DNA of 64,000 nucleotides from Muraenolepis orangiensis (GCA_027704905.1 CM051001.1:27783237-27847236), one strand, 5' to 3'. Counted from the first letter of the stretch, positions 12,663 through 24,690 are shown. The notes: a model not told the origin generated them from the sequence alone. Numbers and translations: made by a program.

Positions 12663-12699
12663 TACAGAATAGATGGGGGGGGCTTAAATTCCATTAGCG

Positions 12700-12860
12700 T
12701 TATTAGCACCATTACCACAGTTTGCCCAGTTAGCATTATATTATTAGCAAAGTTATCACCGTTATCATTGTTGGCATTGTTAGCAGCATTAACGTTCTTA
12801 GCACTGTTAGCATTATTAGCTCCGTTAGCAATGTTAACATTGTTCGGTCATTAGCAATGT
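12700..12860. repeat. Degenerate GTTAGCA-type repeat
   Basis: Variants of (CA)TTAGCA(C)TGTT are tandemly arranged. No gene. Confidence 0.6.
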
Positions 12861-12939
12861 TGTGATCAGAGTAATGCTGGAGAGAGATGAAAAAGACACG
12901 ACTTTGAAGCCTAGAGGTGGTGGTAAGGTTATCTCCTCC

Positions 12940-12942
<3 letters not shown>

Positions 12943-12991
<49 letters not shown>

Positions 12992-13005
12992 TGTGTGTGT
13001 GTGTG

Positions 13006-13035
<30 letters not shown>
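12943..13035. repeat. GT microsatellite
   Basis: (GT)n interrupted twice by GG. A short (CA)n at 13090-13107 follows. Confidence 0.95.
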
Positions 13036-13037
<2 letters not shown>

Positions 13038-13469
13038 AAGGTGACTATAGCATGAAGCACCATGCATACCAAGTGCACATCCTGATATCCACACACACAC
13101 ACACACAAGGAACCCAGCTGGTGTGTGTGTATTTGATTCCTGGTCGTCTACGGCCCTGCTTCTATTGACTGAGTGGTCAATAGGTCAGCAGGACAGAGAC
13201 ACAGTCCACTTAGCATCGACCAGCCCGGGTCTATACTGGACTAGAGTCAGACCGGACCTTACTGGACTACACTCAGACCACCTAGCCCCACTCGCTAACC
13301 CTCACGTCCAAAACCTTTGACACAAAGCCAAACTCCAGACTGAGGGACGTTTCCACGTCCTAACGAACAGGGTGAGTCTAGAGGTTTTTTTAAACTGATT
13401 ATAAGGAGACAAGAGCTCATCCAAGCCTCATTATGTATCATCACGTCTTTAGAACAGGCTAAGGGTCTA

Positions 13470-13545
13470 ACCCTGACCCTAACCCCCTTAACCCTAACCC
13501 CCTTAACTCTAACCCCCTTAACCCTAGCCATAACCCTCTGTTCGG
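13470..13545. repeat. Telomere-like AACCCCCTT repeat
   Basis: Degenerate AACCCT and AACCCCCTT units, about 75 bp. Too irregular and short to be a real telomere relic. Confidence 0.6.
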
Positions 13546-13580
13546 CTGCCATTGAAAACAGCATTCTAGTCGACGTAGTC

Positions 13581-13796
13581 TAGTGGGCGGCAGGATATCT
13601 CGGTCTGTTAGGACTTGGGAACAGGAAGGTTCCTAAGCCTGAGCACACACCTGGGCACTGCCCTTGAGCAAGGCACCAGACCCCTTACACTGCTCAAATA
13701 GCTGCCCACTGCTCCTCATACTAGGATGGGTTAAATGCGGAGAAACAAATGTCACTGTGTGTGTTTACGTGTGACCAATAAAGAGGATTCAATCCT
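13581..13796 (+). mobile_element. tRNA-derived SINE, copy B
   Basis: Aligns with the element at 10216-10470. It shares CACCTGGGCACTGCC, GAGCAAGGCACCAGACCCC, CTGCCCACTG.TCCTCATAC and the GACCAATAAAGA end. Confidence 0.65.
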
Positions 13797-13799
13797 GCA

Positions 13800-14445
13800 G
13801 ATTTAGATGAAGTCTAATGAAGCAGTAAATATGTTAACCGTGTTGTTCCAGTGGACGGCTGAATGCCCAAACCCCCACCAACCCAAGCCCCCCTGCCCCC
13901 ACCCTCCCCTCTCCCAGGGCTCTGTCCGCGGGGAGCAGCCAGTCCCCAGGCATTTGACCCTCTCATGGCCCCCCGTTATGGAACAGTCAGGGGCTTTTAG
14001 GGGCTGTGGGAGAGGAGAGGAGGGGGGTGGGAGGTGCTGGTGGTAGTGGTGGTGGAGGTGGAGGGGGTGGAGGTGCTGGTGGTAGTGGTGGAGGAGGAGG
14101 AGCGGGGGGGATGCTGAAAGATTGATGGTGTAAAATGGGATGAAAGAGAAGGAAGGGCGGGGGGGGGAGCAGGTGGTTAAGGAGAAACGTCCTCCTTAAT
14201 TCCCTGCAAGGTAATATAATCATTATGAAGAGTGGCCCGGGATCACTGGAGGGAGGGAGGGATGAGTGGAGGGATGAGTGGGAGGATGAGTGGATGGATG
14301 AGTGGAGGGATGAGTGGAGGGATGGGTGGAGGGATGAGTGGAAGGATGAGTGGAGGGATGAGTAGAGGGATGAGTGGAGGGATGGGTGGAGGGATGAGTG
14401 GAGGGATGGGTGGAGGGATGAGTGGGAGGGATGAGTGGTAGATAG
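13800..14445. repeat. Purine-rich tract and 12-bp GGATGAGTGGAG minisatellite
   Basis: GGT/GGA-rich sequence at 14030-14180, then about 16 copies of the 12-mer at 14237-14445. 13800-13990 is C-rich single copy. Confidence 0.85.
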
Positions 14446-14604
14446 ATGGATGAAGAAGGATGGATGTTAAAGCTGTTAAAGAGTGTAGCTCTGTAGGTGT
14501 TAGGGGTTTACTGTCATCGAAGGTTTTATGAGAAACAGAGCAGCCAAACTTTTTATTTAGTTGTTTTCGACTCTCTAATGCTGTCGTCCTACTATTGTTG
14601 TGTT

Positions 14605-15125
14605 GTCAAAGAGGTCTTGCTTAGCGACAGCGCAAACACCTCACGTTAAACACTTGGACTCATTACCGTCACTGCACTGTACTGCACTGTATTCATGATG
14701 CTGCTGCACTACTGGCACTTTGAAAGGCTTTTTGCATCAGTCAACATATGTGTATCGTCAATCAGACACTTTATTGTTATATTTTTTATTGTGTATAGTA
14801 TTGTGTTGTTTATAGTATATAGTAGATAGTATATAGTGTTGTTTATAGTATGGTATTGTTTAATATAGTATAGTGTAGTGTAGTATAGTTGTTTATATTC
14901 CGAATGGGGAGTAAGCATTCCATTGAACTTGTCACACATAAACAAGACGATAAAGATCTTGAATGTTGTCAATGATTTGTTTGCTTGGCAACAGCGCAAA
15001 CATCTCACGTTAATGATCTGTTGCTAAGCAACAGCGCAAATGATGTGTTGCTCAGCAACAGCACAACCATGTCACGTCAGTGATTTGTTGCTTGGCAACA
15101 GCACAACCATGTCAGGTTAATGCGT
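14605..15125. repeat. RFX-site-like tandem repeat interrupted by a LINE tail
   Basis: Units with TTGCTTGGCAACAGCRCAAMC and CACGT occur at about 14613, 14982, 15021, 15046 and 15086. The core GTTGCTNNGCAACAG resembles the RFX5/X-box (CCTAGCAACAG). A LINE 3' segment sits between the first and second units. Confidence 0.6.
14648..14972 (+). mobile_element. L2-type LINE 3' UTR fragment
   Basis: It shares TGCACTGTATTCATRATGCTG and GCACTACTGGCACT with the tail of the LINE at 36545-37812. It ends with TTGTCACACATAAACAAG and ATAAAGATCTTGAATG, typical of L2 3' ends. Confidence 0.65.
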
Positions 15126-15129
15126 GTGT

Positions 15130-15400
15130 CAAGGAGAGTGCAGGAGGAGCGGTGTCAGTGCTGTGGGATCTGATTGTAGGGTTATTGTTGGTGATATCCA
15201 TCCAGTGATGGGTTAACATGTGTACTCTGCTCTCTATTCAATAGTTCTGGAAACATCCGTTCTTCCGAGTATTAATGGGAAACTAAATTGAGTCTGTTTG
15301 TTTTCTGCTGGAGCTGTAGTTTGTCAGACGCCGTGTGTGTCAATAAACCGTCTCCAGCCAGTGTGTGAAACTCTCTCGGTGAAATCTTCCTCATCTTTCA
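15130..15400. other. Single-copy stretch, no gene recognised
   Basis: Ordinary non-repetitive sequence with no coding signal. Confidence 0.3.
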
Positions 15401-15900
15401 TCTCCGCTCGCTCCTCCTCCTCCTCCTCTCCTCCTGCTCTCTCCCTCTCCAAGATGTATTGATAATTTCCCCGCAAAAATACAATTTCAGTTTATTCTAC
15501 AGAGCGAACAATCCAATAGCGGACTCCTCCTCAACCGGATTAGTTTTTACCAGAGTAGGGACCAATAAGAATCTCCCCGGTTATTGTTCAGAAGAGACTT
15601 TATGCCATTACAGGAAGCAATAGAGGCTAATCACATCAAACATGTCTTCCCCTCCGCAAAAACACCAGCATCCATCTGGCCGCCGCCTCGCCGCCCGGCT
15701 CCGCCTCGCCGCTCCGCCCCTGTGGCCAACGGGACGCAGGGTTGCCCTGGTTACAGCCTCCCGTTGCCATGGTAACTGCAGCCGGTGGTCCTCCGGACGC
15801 TCGCGTCCCAGAACTCCTCGAGGTACAAATACAGTGTTAGGGACCTGGAAATACGTGTTTTGTATGCCGTTCTTACGGATTTGAAGAGGTTATTAAGTGT
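15400..15900. other. GC-rich island containing two X-box motifs
   Basis: A CpG-rich stretch holds GTTGCCCTGGTTAC (15741-15754, one mismatch) and GTTGCCATGGTAAC (15763-15776, perfect RFX X-box). CCAAT occurs upstream at 15562-15566. It could be a promoter or enhancer, but no coding exon is apparent nearby. Confidence 0.45.
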
Positions 15901-16254
15901 CATTTCAGTAGTTGAATTCCTTATTAAGTGTAGTTTGAGTAGTTTAATAGGTTATTAGTAATAATTAAATGACTTTCAGATACATTACATAAAGTATTTC
16001 ATCTGGTCACTATCGGTTAGATGGAACATCGACGCATCGATGCAATACAACAGGCTGAACGTTGTAAGTATCTAATTAATAACTGTCGCCTGGAACCACA
16101 ACTAGAAGAGAGAAGAAGAAGAAGGACGAGATAAATGACAAATAGGAGACGTTAGATGTGTGATAGGCGTGCAAGGTTGACTGCTGAAGAGTGAGAGAGC
16201 AGATGGTGAGACACGGTCACGTTTACAAGACCCGACACGCAAAGATGAACAAGA

Positions 16255-16388
<134 letters not shown>

Positions 16389-16389
16389 G

Positions 16390-16850
16390 CCAGGGGGTTA
16401 AGTATGGTAGCATGGAGTCATGCTTCAGAGTGGCAGCAGGAGAATCCAATCAGGGGCTGGAATTCAATTAGCAGCCTCTGAGGGGCCTGCCAGCTGTTCA
16501 CCAGCAGGCCAACACCAGCCTCTAGAGCCCGCCTCCCAGGACCACCAGGAGTCAGACTCTGCAAGGCCAGCCTCCAGGACCCAGGCCTCCACCAAGCTCT
16601 CTGCAAGAGCTTGTCAAGGGCCTACCTGGATCCACTAGGACCTTCAACATTAATTACTTAATTACTTGCCCAGTCTCTACAGGAACCAGACTTTGCCAGG
16701 ACTCACTGAGACCTGGTCTCTTCCGACCAGGACCCAGTCGCTACCAGGACCAGCCTCCACCAGGACCTGCCTCCACCAGGACGATCCAGCCTCCACCTGC
16801 CTGGCCTTGTGTCCACAGGATCCAGCCGGTCCAGACCGTGAAAATCGTCC
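16390..16850. other. Single-copy sequence with degenerate CAGGACC repeats
   Basis: A conserved-looking core (GAATTCAATTAGCAGCC at about 16459) is followed by CCAGGACC-type degenerate repeats (16530-16800). No gene is recognised. Confidence 0.35.
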
Positions 16851-16957
16851 TATCATTTATGGAAGTGGTCATGAATCCTGGGAGAGGCTGTTCTGCAAGC
16901 TGATTGGCTGCTCGAAGGATGTGGAGGAGAGCAGTGGAACGAAGAGAAAGATGGAGA

Positions 16958-16969
16958 GCGAGAGAGAGA

Positions 16970-17027
<58 letters not shown>
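16958..17027. repeat. GA microsatellite
   Basis: (GA)n with one ACA interruption. Confidence 0.95.
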
Positions 17028-17028
<1 letters not shown>

Positions 17029-17758
17029 GATCTCTGTCCTATCACTCCTCATTAGAGGCCGCCCTGACGCCATGTTGTGATGTCACAGGGAATCTTTTTT
17101 CATTGTAAACACAAACTGTAGCCTCTGCCTCCATCATCAAACTCCGGGATGAGATTATCTCTTCCCAGTCTGTGGTTGGCCTTCAGTTCACCCCTCGCAC
17201 CAGTGCGTTGGCCTCTAGCCGCTAGCCATAAGCCTCTAGCCACTAGCAGTTAGCTGAGAACACGAGCCATTAGCTGATAGCCATAAGCTGCAATAGCAGC
17301 AATTGACCGTTGACAGCTGAGCGTTGTCAGCATTAAGTGGCAGGAGTTTGAATCCAGCTTCACCGCATCTGTGGAGTAGCTGGGTTGTTATTTAGCATGT
17401 GGATTAGCATGGTTGTTATTTTATTACTCAAATGATAACAGACATTATTTTTAATATTTTCACAATCCACATCCACACCTTGAGAACAAACGAGTGGGAT
17501 TGTTTCCTATCGCTCGATAACGACTCAAATTTGATCATCAAAGCCCCTGGAATCAGGTTACGGAGACCCCATGCACGAGGCTCCTGCTGTGTGTTATTAT
17601 TAACATATTGTTATTGAGCAGTCCTCTGTAATGCGGCGTGATGAGGATGCGCGGTTGTTAGCGGGGTAATGTAGTAATGTGTGTGTGTCTGTTTAGTCAC
17701 ACACAGTTGATCAGTCAACACAACACGCCAAATGGTCCTTTATCCAGCAACGGTTCTC

Positions 17759-17848
17759 CTGTGAAGAGATGATAGTAACAGTACAAGTGTATATGTGATA
17801 TTATATTATATTATATATAGTTGTACTGTTACTATCATCTCTTCACAG
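17759..17848. other. Perfect 28-bp inverted repeat with 34-nt AT loop
   Basis: Arms 17759-17786 and 17821-17848 are perfect reverse complements, with an AT-rich loop. The transcript would fold into a 90-nt hairpin. Flanks 17030-17750 are single copy with no gene, and 17850-18340 is AT-rich with no gene. Confidence 0.85.
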
Positions 17849-18354
17849 TAACAGTATACTTATAAATAAAGTATAGATAAAGTAAAATAGTATAAATGTA
17901 AATAAAAAACTTTTAAATATATTGTTATATTTATTGTATTGTTTATTATTATTATTAGTAGTAGTATTTGTAAATAGTTATTATCATAATCATTCAAATT
18001 ATTTTTATTGTTTTAGTTATTTTTTTTACTCTAGACCCTCGGTTTATTTATCATTTGTAGGCCTGATATGAATATTAAATGTACAGTACAGAAAATACAA
18101 TTCATAATATGAATGAAAATATTTTATAACACAAGAACAAACAAAAATACAGCCTATAGATTAATAATAAAACAAAATGCAATTGTCAATTCTTTACAAA
18201 TCTTTTTTATTTTTCACATCAAACATTCGACATTTAAAACATATCCACAATAGCCCGCATCGAATAGACACAACGTCGTCTCCACAATCTTATTTCATTA
18301 AACCATATTTCATTCAATTCACAGCCATCCCTATTCACCTCCCACCCGCACAGT

Positions 18355-18705
18355 GACGGAGTTACATAAAGGCGTCTGATTGATGGGTCCGTGGCTAAGC
18401 AGGCTTCATATTCCTTCCTCCGGGGCTCTTTGTCCCCACCCCCCCCCTCCCTGCTCCGTGGGTACCGGGTCGTGCCCCGGGCCGGCCGGGCTCCAGCCAG
18501 GCGGCCCGCGGGGCTCCGTGTCCCCGCCGCTAGGAGCAGATTGCTGGCTAATTTGTGCCTTTTGAGCGCCGCTGTGAGCTGGGGGGGTGACCGTCGGACT
18601 CCAGCAGGCCGGCCGGGCGGAGCGGACGGCTGTGGTCAGCCGAGGTCAGCCTGGTCTGCTCGCTCAGGACTCACCCTGTTTGACGCCTTACCGCTGAGGA
18701 CTACA
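18355..18705. other. GC-rich island, possible regulatory element
   Basis: Single-copy sequence rich in CpG, with GGCTAATTTGTGCC and CATATTCC motifs. No frame resembles a known protein. Confidence 0.35.
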
Positions 18706-18911
18706 TTTACATATATATATATATATATGGGGTTAAGATATATATATATATATATATGTATATGTATATGTAGTCATCGTTGCTTTGGCTTTTGTATTAA
18801 TTGTTAATCACTCATCACAAATCAATACATGCCGATCTATCGTTAACCTCTATAATTTAGATTTTATAGGCCTATTTCATCAATATGATCCGTCTCTCTT
18901 TCTGTCTGTCC

Positions 18912-18945
<34 letters not shown>

Positions 18946-19175
18946 CACTCAATTCTCTCTGTTCTTTCTCTCTCTCCTCTGTCTCTCTGTGTCTCTCTCG
19001 TTCCCTCACTCTGTCTCTCTTTCTCTCTCCTCGCTCTGTCTATCTGTCCCTCTCTCTGTCTCTCTATCTCTCTCTCTCCGTCTCTGTCTCTCTCTCTCTC
19101 CGTCTCTGTCTCTCTCTCTCTATTTCTCTGTCTATCTCTTTTTGTATTTCTCTCTCTCTCTCCCCCTCTCTATTT
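18706..19175. repeat. TA repeat and CT-rich tract
   Basis: (TA)n at 18711-18770, and CT-rich sequence at 18890-19175. Confidence 0.9.
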
Positions 19176-19479
19176 TCACTCCCCCCACATCCGTCGCTGC
19201 ACTTACCCCTCCATCAGACGGCTGCTAGCTCAATGGCTAAATGGATTAGCCAAGAAACAGACTCTCTCTCCTACTCCTCCTCCTCCTCCCCCTCTACCCC
19301 TGTCTCCCCCCTGTCCCTCTCCCCTCCTGTACCCGTGGGTGGAGGGCGGTGAGGTGGTGGGGGTGAGGGCTCTTTATAGAGCCGTGTATGGGGCTTTCTT
19401 CTGCCGGAGCGCGGCCTTGCCCTGGTCGTCATCAATCATCCTCCCGACAGCCGGCCAATCACAACCTTCCAGGAAGCTA

Positions 19480-19480
19480 T

Positions 19481-19574
<94 letters not shown>

Positions 19575-19735
19575 AGAGTAGGGAGAGTGAGGGAGAGAGG
19601 GGAGAATGGGTAGAGTGAGGGAGAGAGGGGAGAGTGGGGAGAGTGAGGGAGAGAGGGGAGAATGGGGAGAGTGAGGGAGAGTAGGGGAGAGTGAGGGAGA
19701 GTGAGGGGAGAGTGAGGGAGAGAGGGGAGAGTGAG
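19480..19735. repeat. GA microsatellite and GGGAGAGTGAGG minisatellite
   Basis: (GA)n at 19482-19570, then GAGTGAGGGAGAGAGGGG units to 19735. Confidence 0.93.
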
Positions 19736-19805
19736 ATGCGTTCTCGTGGTTGCCAGTCTACTTTGACTGACGTCTCATCGGCCCAGACGATACATAAACA
19801 CCCCC

Positions 19806-19862
19806 TGACACACACACACGCACACACACACACACACACACATACACACACACACACACAGA
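19806..19862. repeat. CA microsatellite
   Basis: (CA)n with CG and TA interruptions. Confidence 0.95.
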
Positions 19863-19949
19863 TCTTTCTAGCAGGTCAGGTGATCTTAACCCCAGCAGGT
19901 ATCAGCAGGTACATGATTAACACACCGAGACGCCATTTAGGAAGATAGG

Positions 19950-20660
19950 GCGTGGAAACGTGTCCCTGACGTCACTTCATGTTCCTCGTTCGCTGCCCTT
20001 AACTTTTTTAATAACAATTTTTTATTTTTGTGGTCTTGTGTTGTGTTTTGGTTCTTTCGCCCTGGAGCTGCCCTTGTGCTCCAGGAGGAATACGGCAATC
20101 CGATTACACCTCCTCTCCTCCAATAAGCTCACACCGAGGAGGAGAGGGAGGCAGAGGGAGGCAGAGGGAGTAGAAGGAGGCAGCCTGGCCCTCGCCCCAT
20201 CAATTAGGCCTTTATTACCGGGCCTTCACCTCAGGAAACACCAGGGCTCGCAGGCCGCCCCAAATTAAACAATTCTTCAGACACACTCGAGGTCCTGAAG
20301 CAGCCACGGGGCCAATCTGTAGCCCCGGTGATCACCGTCAGTCCTTATCCTCGGAGCCTAACCCCCGTTAACACGCCGGTTGACCCCCGTACCCTCGGGC
20401 CGACGTCTCGTCAATACGGGATAATCAGCTCAGAGGAACCTCACATCAGGGACATGAATTTATAATTTTAGAAAAATGTGTCTCGTCTGGCGTTTGATTA
20501 AAAAACAACAACAGTAACCTTGAATTCACCACCAATCAATTTTGCGATTGTCAGAATAAATGCACACCATCAATAAATAAAGTGCTTATTCATTTGAGAC
20601 TGTGAATCTATCCATTGTGATACAGTTGCCTATTCTTCAATGATTTCTGGGAAAAGCGCT
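19950..20660. other. Single-copy island, possible regulatory element
   Basis: It contains CATCAATTAGGCC and CAAATTAAACAATTC sites in moderately GC-rich sequence. An (ATT)n tract follows at 20672-20706. No gene. Confidence 0.35.
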
Positions 20661-20673
20661 ATAAAAATGTAAT

Positions 20674-20708
<35 letters not shown>

Positions 20709-20759
20709 TTTCGTTAAAGCCACCTGTTACTATATGTGTTTATATACAGGCCCACCTGT

Positions 20760-21440
20760 ATGGGCCCTCAGGCTCGAGGCCTACAGGCCTACAGGTAGCC
20801 CGTCGCGAGCCAAGCTACTGGCATCTCCCTCTCATTACGTGCTCCGGTGATGTGACGTCAGACGCGGTGGTTCCCGTGAGGCGCGACATTCCTCACCGGG
20901 ACGTCTCGCTGGTTCCCAGTGCGCTCGGCACGTCTCTCTCTCTCTCTCTTTCTGTCGTTCTCTCTCTCTCTCTTTCTGTCGTTCTCTCTCTCTCGTTCTC
21001 TCTCTATGTCTCTCTCTCTCTTCTATTGGCTCATCAAAGGGCGGCCATTTATCATACGGGGGGGACAGCTCCGTATTTCCTTACCTTGTCTCCTTGTTCA
21101 CTCGGACCCCGAATTCAGCATTTTTATGGAAAACCGGCAGTCATTTTGATTGATGAAATCCAAAGAGGGCCGACAACAATCGCGCGGCACCCCGACCGCG
21201 CGCGCCGGCAGGGTGCCGCAGTGTCCCCATTGTGTCGCGAGGAGAAAAGGGGAGCCGCGCGGTTCGGGTTCAAAAGGGAGCAGAAAGCCGCGGTTCTGGG
21301 AAAGTGCAGCTCAACCTTTTACACTCCAGGCCCGAACAATGGCGGCTTGGTGTTCCTCTCATGCGCGTCCCCCGGCGGACCGGGGACGCGCAATCGAGAA
21401 TACGAAATAAAGAATTTGTTTATTTTACCGTCGGAGTGTC
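20760..21440. other. CpG-rich island split by a TC tract
   Basis: GC-rich single-copy sequence, interrupted at 20930-21030 by TCTC repeats. The part 21040-21440 has ATTTTGATTGATGAAATCC and CpG-dense runs. No frame is convincing. Confidence 0.4.
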
Positions 21441-21446
21441 GGTGAC

Positions 21447-21725
21447 TCTGTGTGTGTGTGTGTGTGTGTGTGTGCGTGCATGTCTGTGTGTGCCCACTCT
21501 CTGATTTGAAAACATCCGTTTCTGTGTTCCAGGTATATGAGGGAGGTGTGTGTGCGTGCATGTGTGTTTGTGTGCATGCGCGTGTTTGTGTGCATGCGTG
21601 TGTTTGTGTGCATGTGTGTATTTGTGTGCACGTGTGTGTATGCCTGTGTGTTTGTGTGCATACGTGTGTGTACATATGTGTGTGTCTATGTGCGTGCGTG
21701 TGTGTATGTGTGTGTGTGTGTATCA
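21447..21725. repeat. GT-rich repeats with TGTGCATGCG units
   Basis: (GT)n plus imperfect TGTGTTTGTGTGCATG units on both sides of a short single-copy piece (21495-21540). Confidence 0.9.
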
Positions 21726-21809
21726 TCTTGCCGGGCTATGATTCCTAGTGTCAACAGTCAAGTCACCTGTGTGCCTCACCGTCCCTCCCTCTCATATTAA
21801 CGACCCGGA

Positions 21810-22245
21810 GAGGAGGCCCTCAGGAGCGGGCCCTCAGGAGCGGGCCCTCAGGAGGAGGCCCTCAGGAGCGGGCCCCTAGTGGCCCTCAGGAGCGGGCCCT
21901 CAGGAGCGGGCCACTAGTGACCCTCAGGAGCGGGCCCTCAGGAGTGGGCCCTCAGGAGGAGGCCCTCAGGAGGAGGCCCTCAGGAGCGGGCCCTCAGGAG
22001 AGGAGGCCCTCAGGAGCGGGCCCTCAGGAGAGGGCCCCTAGTGGCCCTCAGGAGAGGAGGCCCTCAGGAGCGGGCCCTCAGGAGTGGGCCCTTAGTGGCC
22101 CTCAGGAGCAGGCCCTCAGGAACGTGGCCCTCAGGAGCGGGCCCCTAGTGGCCCTCAGGAGCGGGCACTCAGGAACGTGCCCCTAGTGGCCCTCAGGAGC
22201 GGGCCCTCAGGAGCGGGCCCCTAGAGGCCCTCAGAACCAGGCCCA
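21810..22245. repeat. 14-bp CAGGAGCGGGCCCT minisatellite
   Basis: About 30 copies, with GAGG and CCCTAGTGG variants arranged in a higher-order pattern. Confidence 0.92.
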
Positions 22246-22565
22246 TATCACTTAATGCAGTGTCACCCGAAGGGGAGCTTCAATAAATCTTCTCCTAACT
22301 GCATTTCACCCCAAACTCCTGGAGGCGGGAGCCAGCTGCCACCAGACAGACACGGCCTTGTCAATTACCCTGGGTGATGGGCCCCGGGGCCCATGGACCA
22401 GCCGGCAGCGTGGGCTCCAGCCCTGCAATTAGCATCCTCTGGTCTGACCGCCGCCCGGCTCCCAGACACGGCCCATAAATGGCCCAACATTGGCTCAATA
22501 ACACGATAAGTGTGACTCGAGGGCCGGGGATAAGGGCTGCTCCAGGGGACCACGGGGGAGAGGAG
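22246..22565. other. Single-copy island, possible regulatory element
   Basis: It contains CAATTACCCTGGGTGATG, TGCAATTAGCATCC and GGCCCATAAATGGCC. This composition is typical of developmental enhancers. No gene. Confidence 0.35.
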
Positions 22566-22775
22566 GGACCGCATTCACACAGCGCTTTTTAACCAAAGCG
22601 CTTTACAATTAATGCCTCACATTCACCCATTCATTCACCTGTTCATCCACCGATTCATCCACCCGGTCAAACACACATTAATACACTGACGGTGGTGTCA
22701 GCCATGCAAGGAGACAGCTGTTAGGAGCGTTAGGGTGTTCGGGTGTCTTGCTCAGGGACACCTCCACACTGCCCT
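22566..22775. mobile_element. Interspersed fish repeat (CAGCGCTTTTT...AAGCGCTTTACA type)
   Basis: ACCGCATTCACACAGCGC, AAAGCGCTTTACAATT, GTGTCAGCCATGCAAGG and GTCTTGCTCAGGGACAC are hallmarks of a common short fish repeat. Its class is not certain. Confidence 0.45.
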
Positions 22776-23825
22776 AGATGATGTAGGTGTTCTATATGAT
22801 GTAAATGTTCTAGATTATGTAGATGTTCTATATTATGTACATGTTCTATATGATGTAGGTGTACTAGATGTTCTAGATTATGTAGATGTTCTATATGATG
22901 TAGGTGTTCTAGATGATGTAGATGTACTAGATGATAGGTAGGCCATAGGTAGGCCAGCCACGCCAGGCAGTCACTGCTGGTCTCTACTGGTCTCTGTCTC
23001 TTAAGGTATATTCTCTATTCTCTGGTCTCTAGTCTAGTCTCTGGTCTTTGGCCTCTAGTCTAGTCTCTGGTCTCTGGTCTCAACACTCTAAACTCTAGTC
23101 TCCGGTCTCTGGTCTCTTTGGTCTCTCTGGTCTCTAGCCTCTAGTCTCTGGTCTCTGGTCTTGGTCTCTGCTCTCTGGTCTTTGTCACTGATCTCTGCTC
23201 TTGGTCTCTGGTCTCTAGTCTCTGGTCTCTGGTCTTGGTCTCTGGTCTTGGTCTCTAGTCTCTGGTCTCTGGTCTTGGTCTCTGGTCTTGGTCTTTGTCT
23301 CTGTCTCTGGTCTCTAGTCACTGGTCTTGAGTCTCTAGTCTCTGGTCTCTGGTCTCTGGTCTCTGGTCTCTGGTCTCTAGTCTCTGGTCTCTAGTCTCTG
23401 GTCTTGGTCTTGGTCTTGGTCTATGGTCTTGGTCTCTGGTCTCTGGTCTTGGTCTTGGTCTTGGTCTTGGTCTTGGTCTTGGTCTTGGTCTTGGTCTCTA
23501 GTCTCTGGTCTTGGTCTTGGTCTCTGGTCTCTAGTCTCTGATCTCTGGTCTTGGTCTCTTGTCTTGGTCTCTGGTCTCTAGTTTTGTTCTCTGGTCTTGG
23601 TCTCTAGTCTTGGTCTCTAGTCTCTGATCTCTGGTCTCTAGTCTCTGGTCTCTGGTCTCTGGTCTCTGGTCTTGGTCTCTGGTCTTGGTCTCTAGTCTCT
23701 AGTCTCTAGTCTCTGGTCTCTGGTCTCTGGTCTCTGGTCTTGGTCTCTGGTCTCTGGTCTCTTGGTCTCTGGTCTTGGTCTCTGGTCTCTGGTCTTGGTC
23801 TCTGGTCTCTTGGTCTCAGTAAATA
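22776..23825. repeat. GATGTAGATGTTCTA array, then TCTCTGGTC array
   Basis: A 15-18-bp array (22776-22935) is followed by TCTGGTC/TCTAGTC/TTGGTC units at 22975-23825. The same hexa/nonamer family returns at 24700-25165 and 26036-27088. Confidence 0.9.
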
Positions 23826-23829
23826 CGTG

Positions 23830-24690
23830 TCGGTCCAACATTGTCCGGCGTGCTGACAAGCAGCAGAGCGATTGCTCACCCAGCTCCATTGTTGTGTCCG
23901 GTGTGTCACCGCAAGCAGCTGGTGGTTCCCGGGTCTCGGACGGCGACCTTTGACTCCCTCCCCCCCCCCAGTCTCAGTGCGACCCTGTCCGGAGTCACCC
24001 CCACCCCTGAAGGCTGGGGTCAGTGGGACGAGAGAGAGAGAGAGAGAGAGAGTCTCCGCTGAGCCAAGACAAAACTTTTGCAGCGACGCGGGCCGAGGAC
24101 TCAGGGGGGAGCGTTTGTTGAACTAATTAGCAAGCTGGGCGGGCAGTGGGGAGGCAGGGGGGAGGAGGGGGAGGAGGGGGGAGAGGGGGAGAGGGGGAGG
24201 AGGGGGGGGGGAGAGGGGTTAGGTACCGGGTCAGAGTACAGGATGGGGGACACGATGGGGGACAGGGCGCTCCGGAGTTCAAGAACTGTGCAAACATGCA
24301 GAGGGCTGCGGTAGAGCCGAGGGGGGAGGCCAGGGGGGGAGAACAGGGGGAGGGCTGGGGGGAGGCGGTAAATCTGGGAAAGTTTGGGGAGGGGAGGGGG
24401 TCGCCAGGGTCAAGAAAAGTCAACAAGAGAGCAGTCTTGATGACAGAAGGAATTTGATATCAAAAATGCATAAATCTTCAGACGAGGGCAGCCGCACAAT
24501 GGAGACAAAGAGTCTCTACGGACGACTTGTTAACATTGAACATTTAACACGTGGACTTATTCACCATTCTCTTTCAAACCAGCAAACTGCAGTCTTAAAG
24601 CGAAATTAAATACTAAATAAATGAACGGCTGACAGCCGAGCTTCACGTTCAGAATAGTTGAGCTTAAGGTCGCCGACCTTAGTCCTACTC
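23830..24690. other. Single-copy island with GGA/GGGGA tract
   Basis: Non-repetitive sequence around a purine tract at 24145-24215 and a (GA)n at 24031-24052. 24440-24680 is AT-rich with ATGCATAAATC. No gene is recognised. Confidence 0.35.

Noticed and set aside
13470..13545. Interstitial telomere
   Set aside because: Units are AACCCCCTT and AACCCT mixtures over only 75 bp. True TTAGGG arrays are more regular.
15584..15884. Two overlapping frames in the X-box island
   Set aside because: Arg/Pro/Ala-rich frames of the kind expected in any CpG-rich DNA. No family match.
18785..19352. Ser/Leu-rich frames
   Set aside because: CT-tract translation only.
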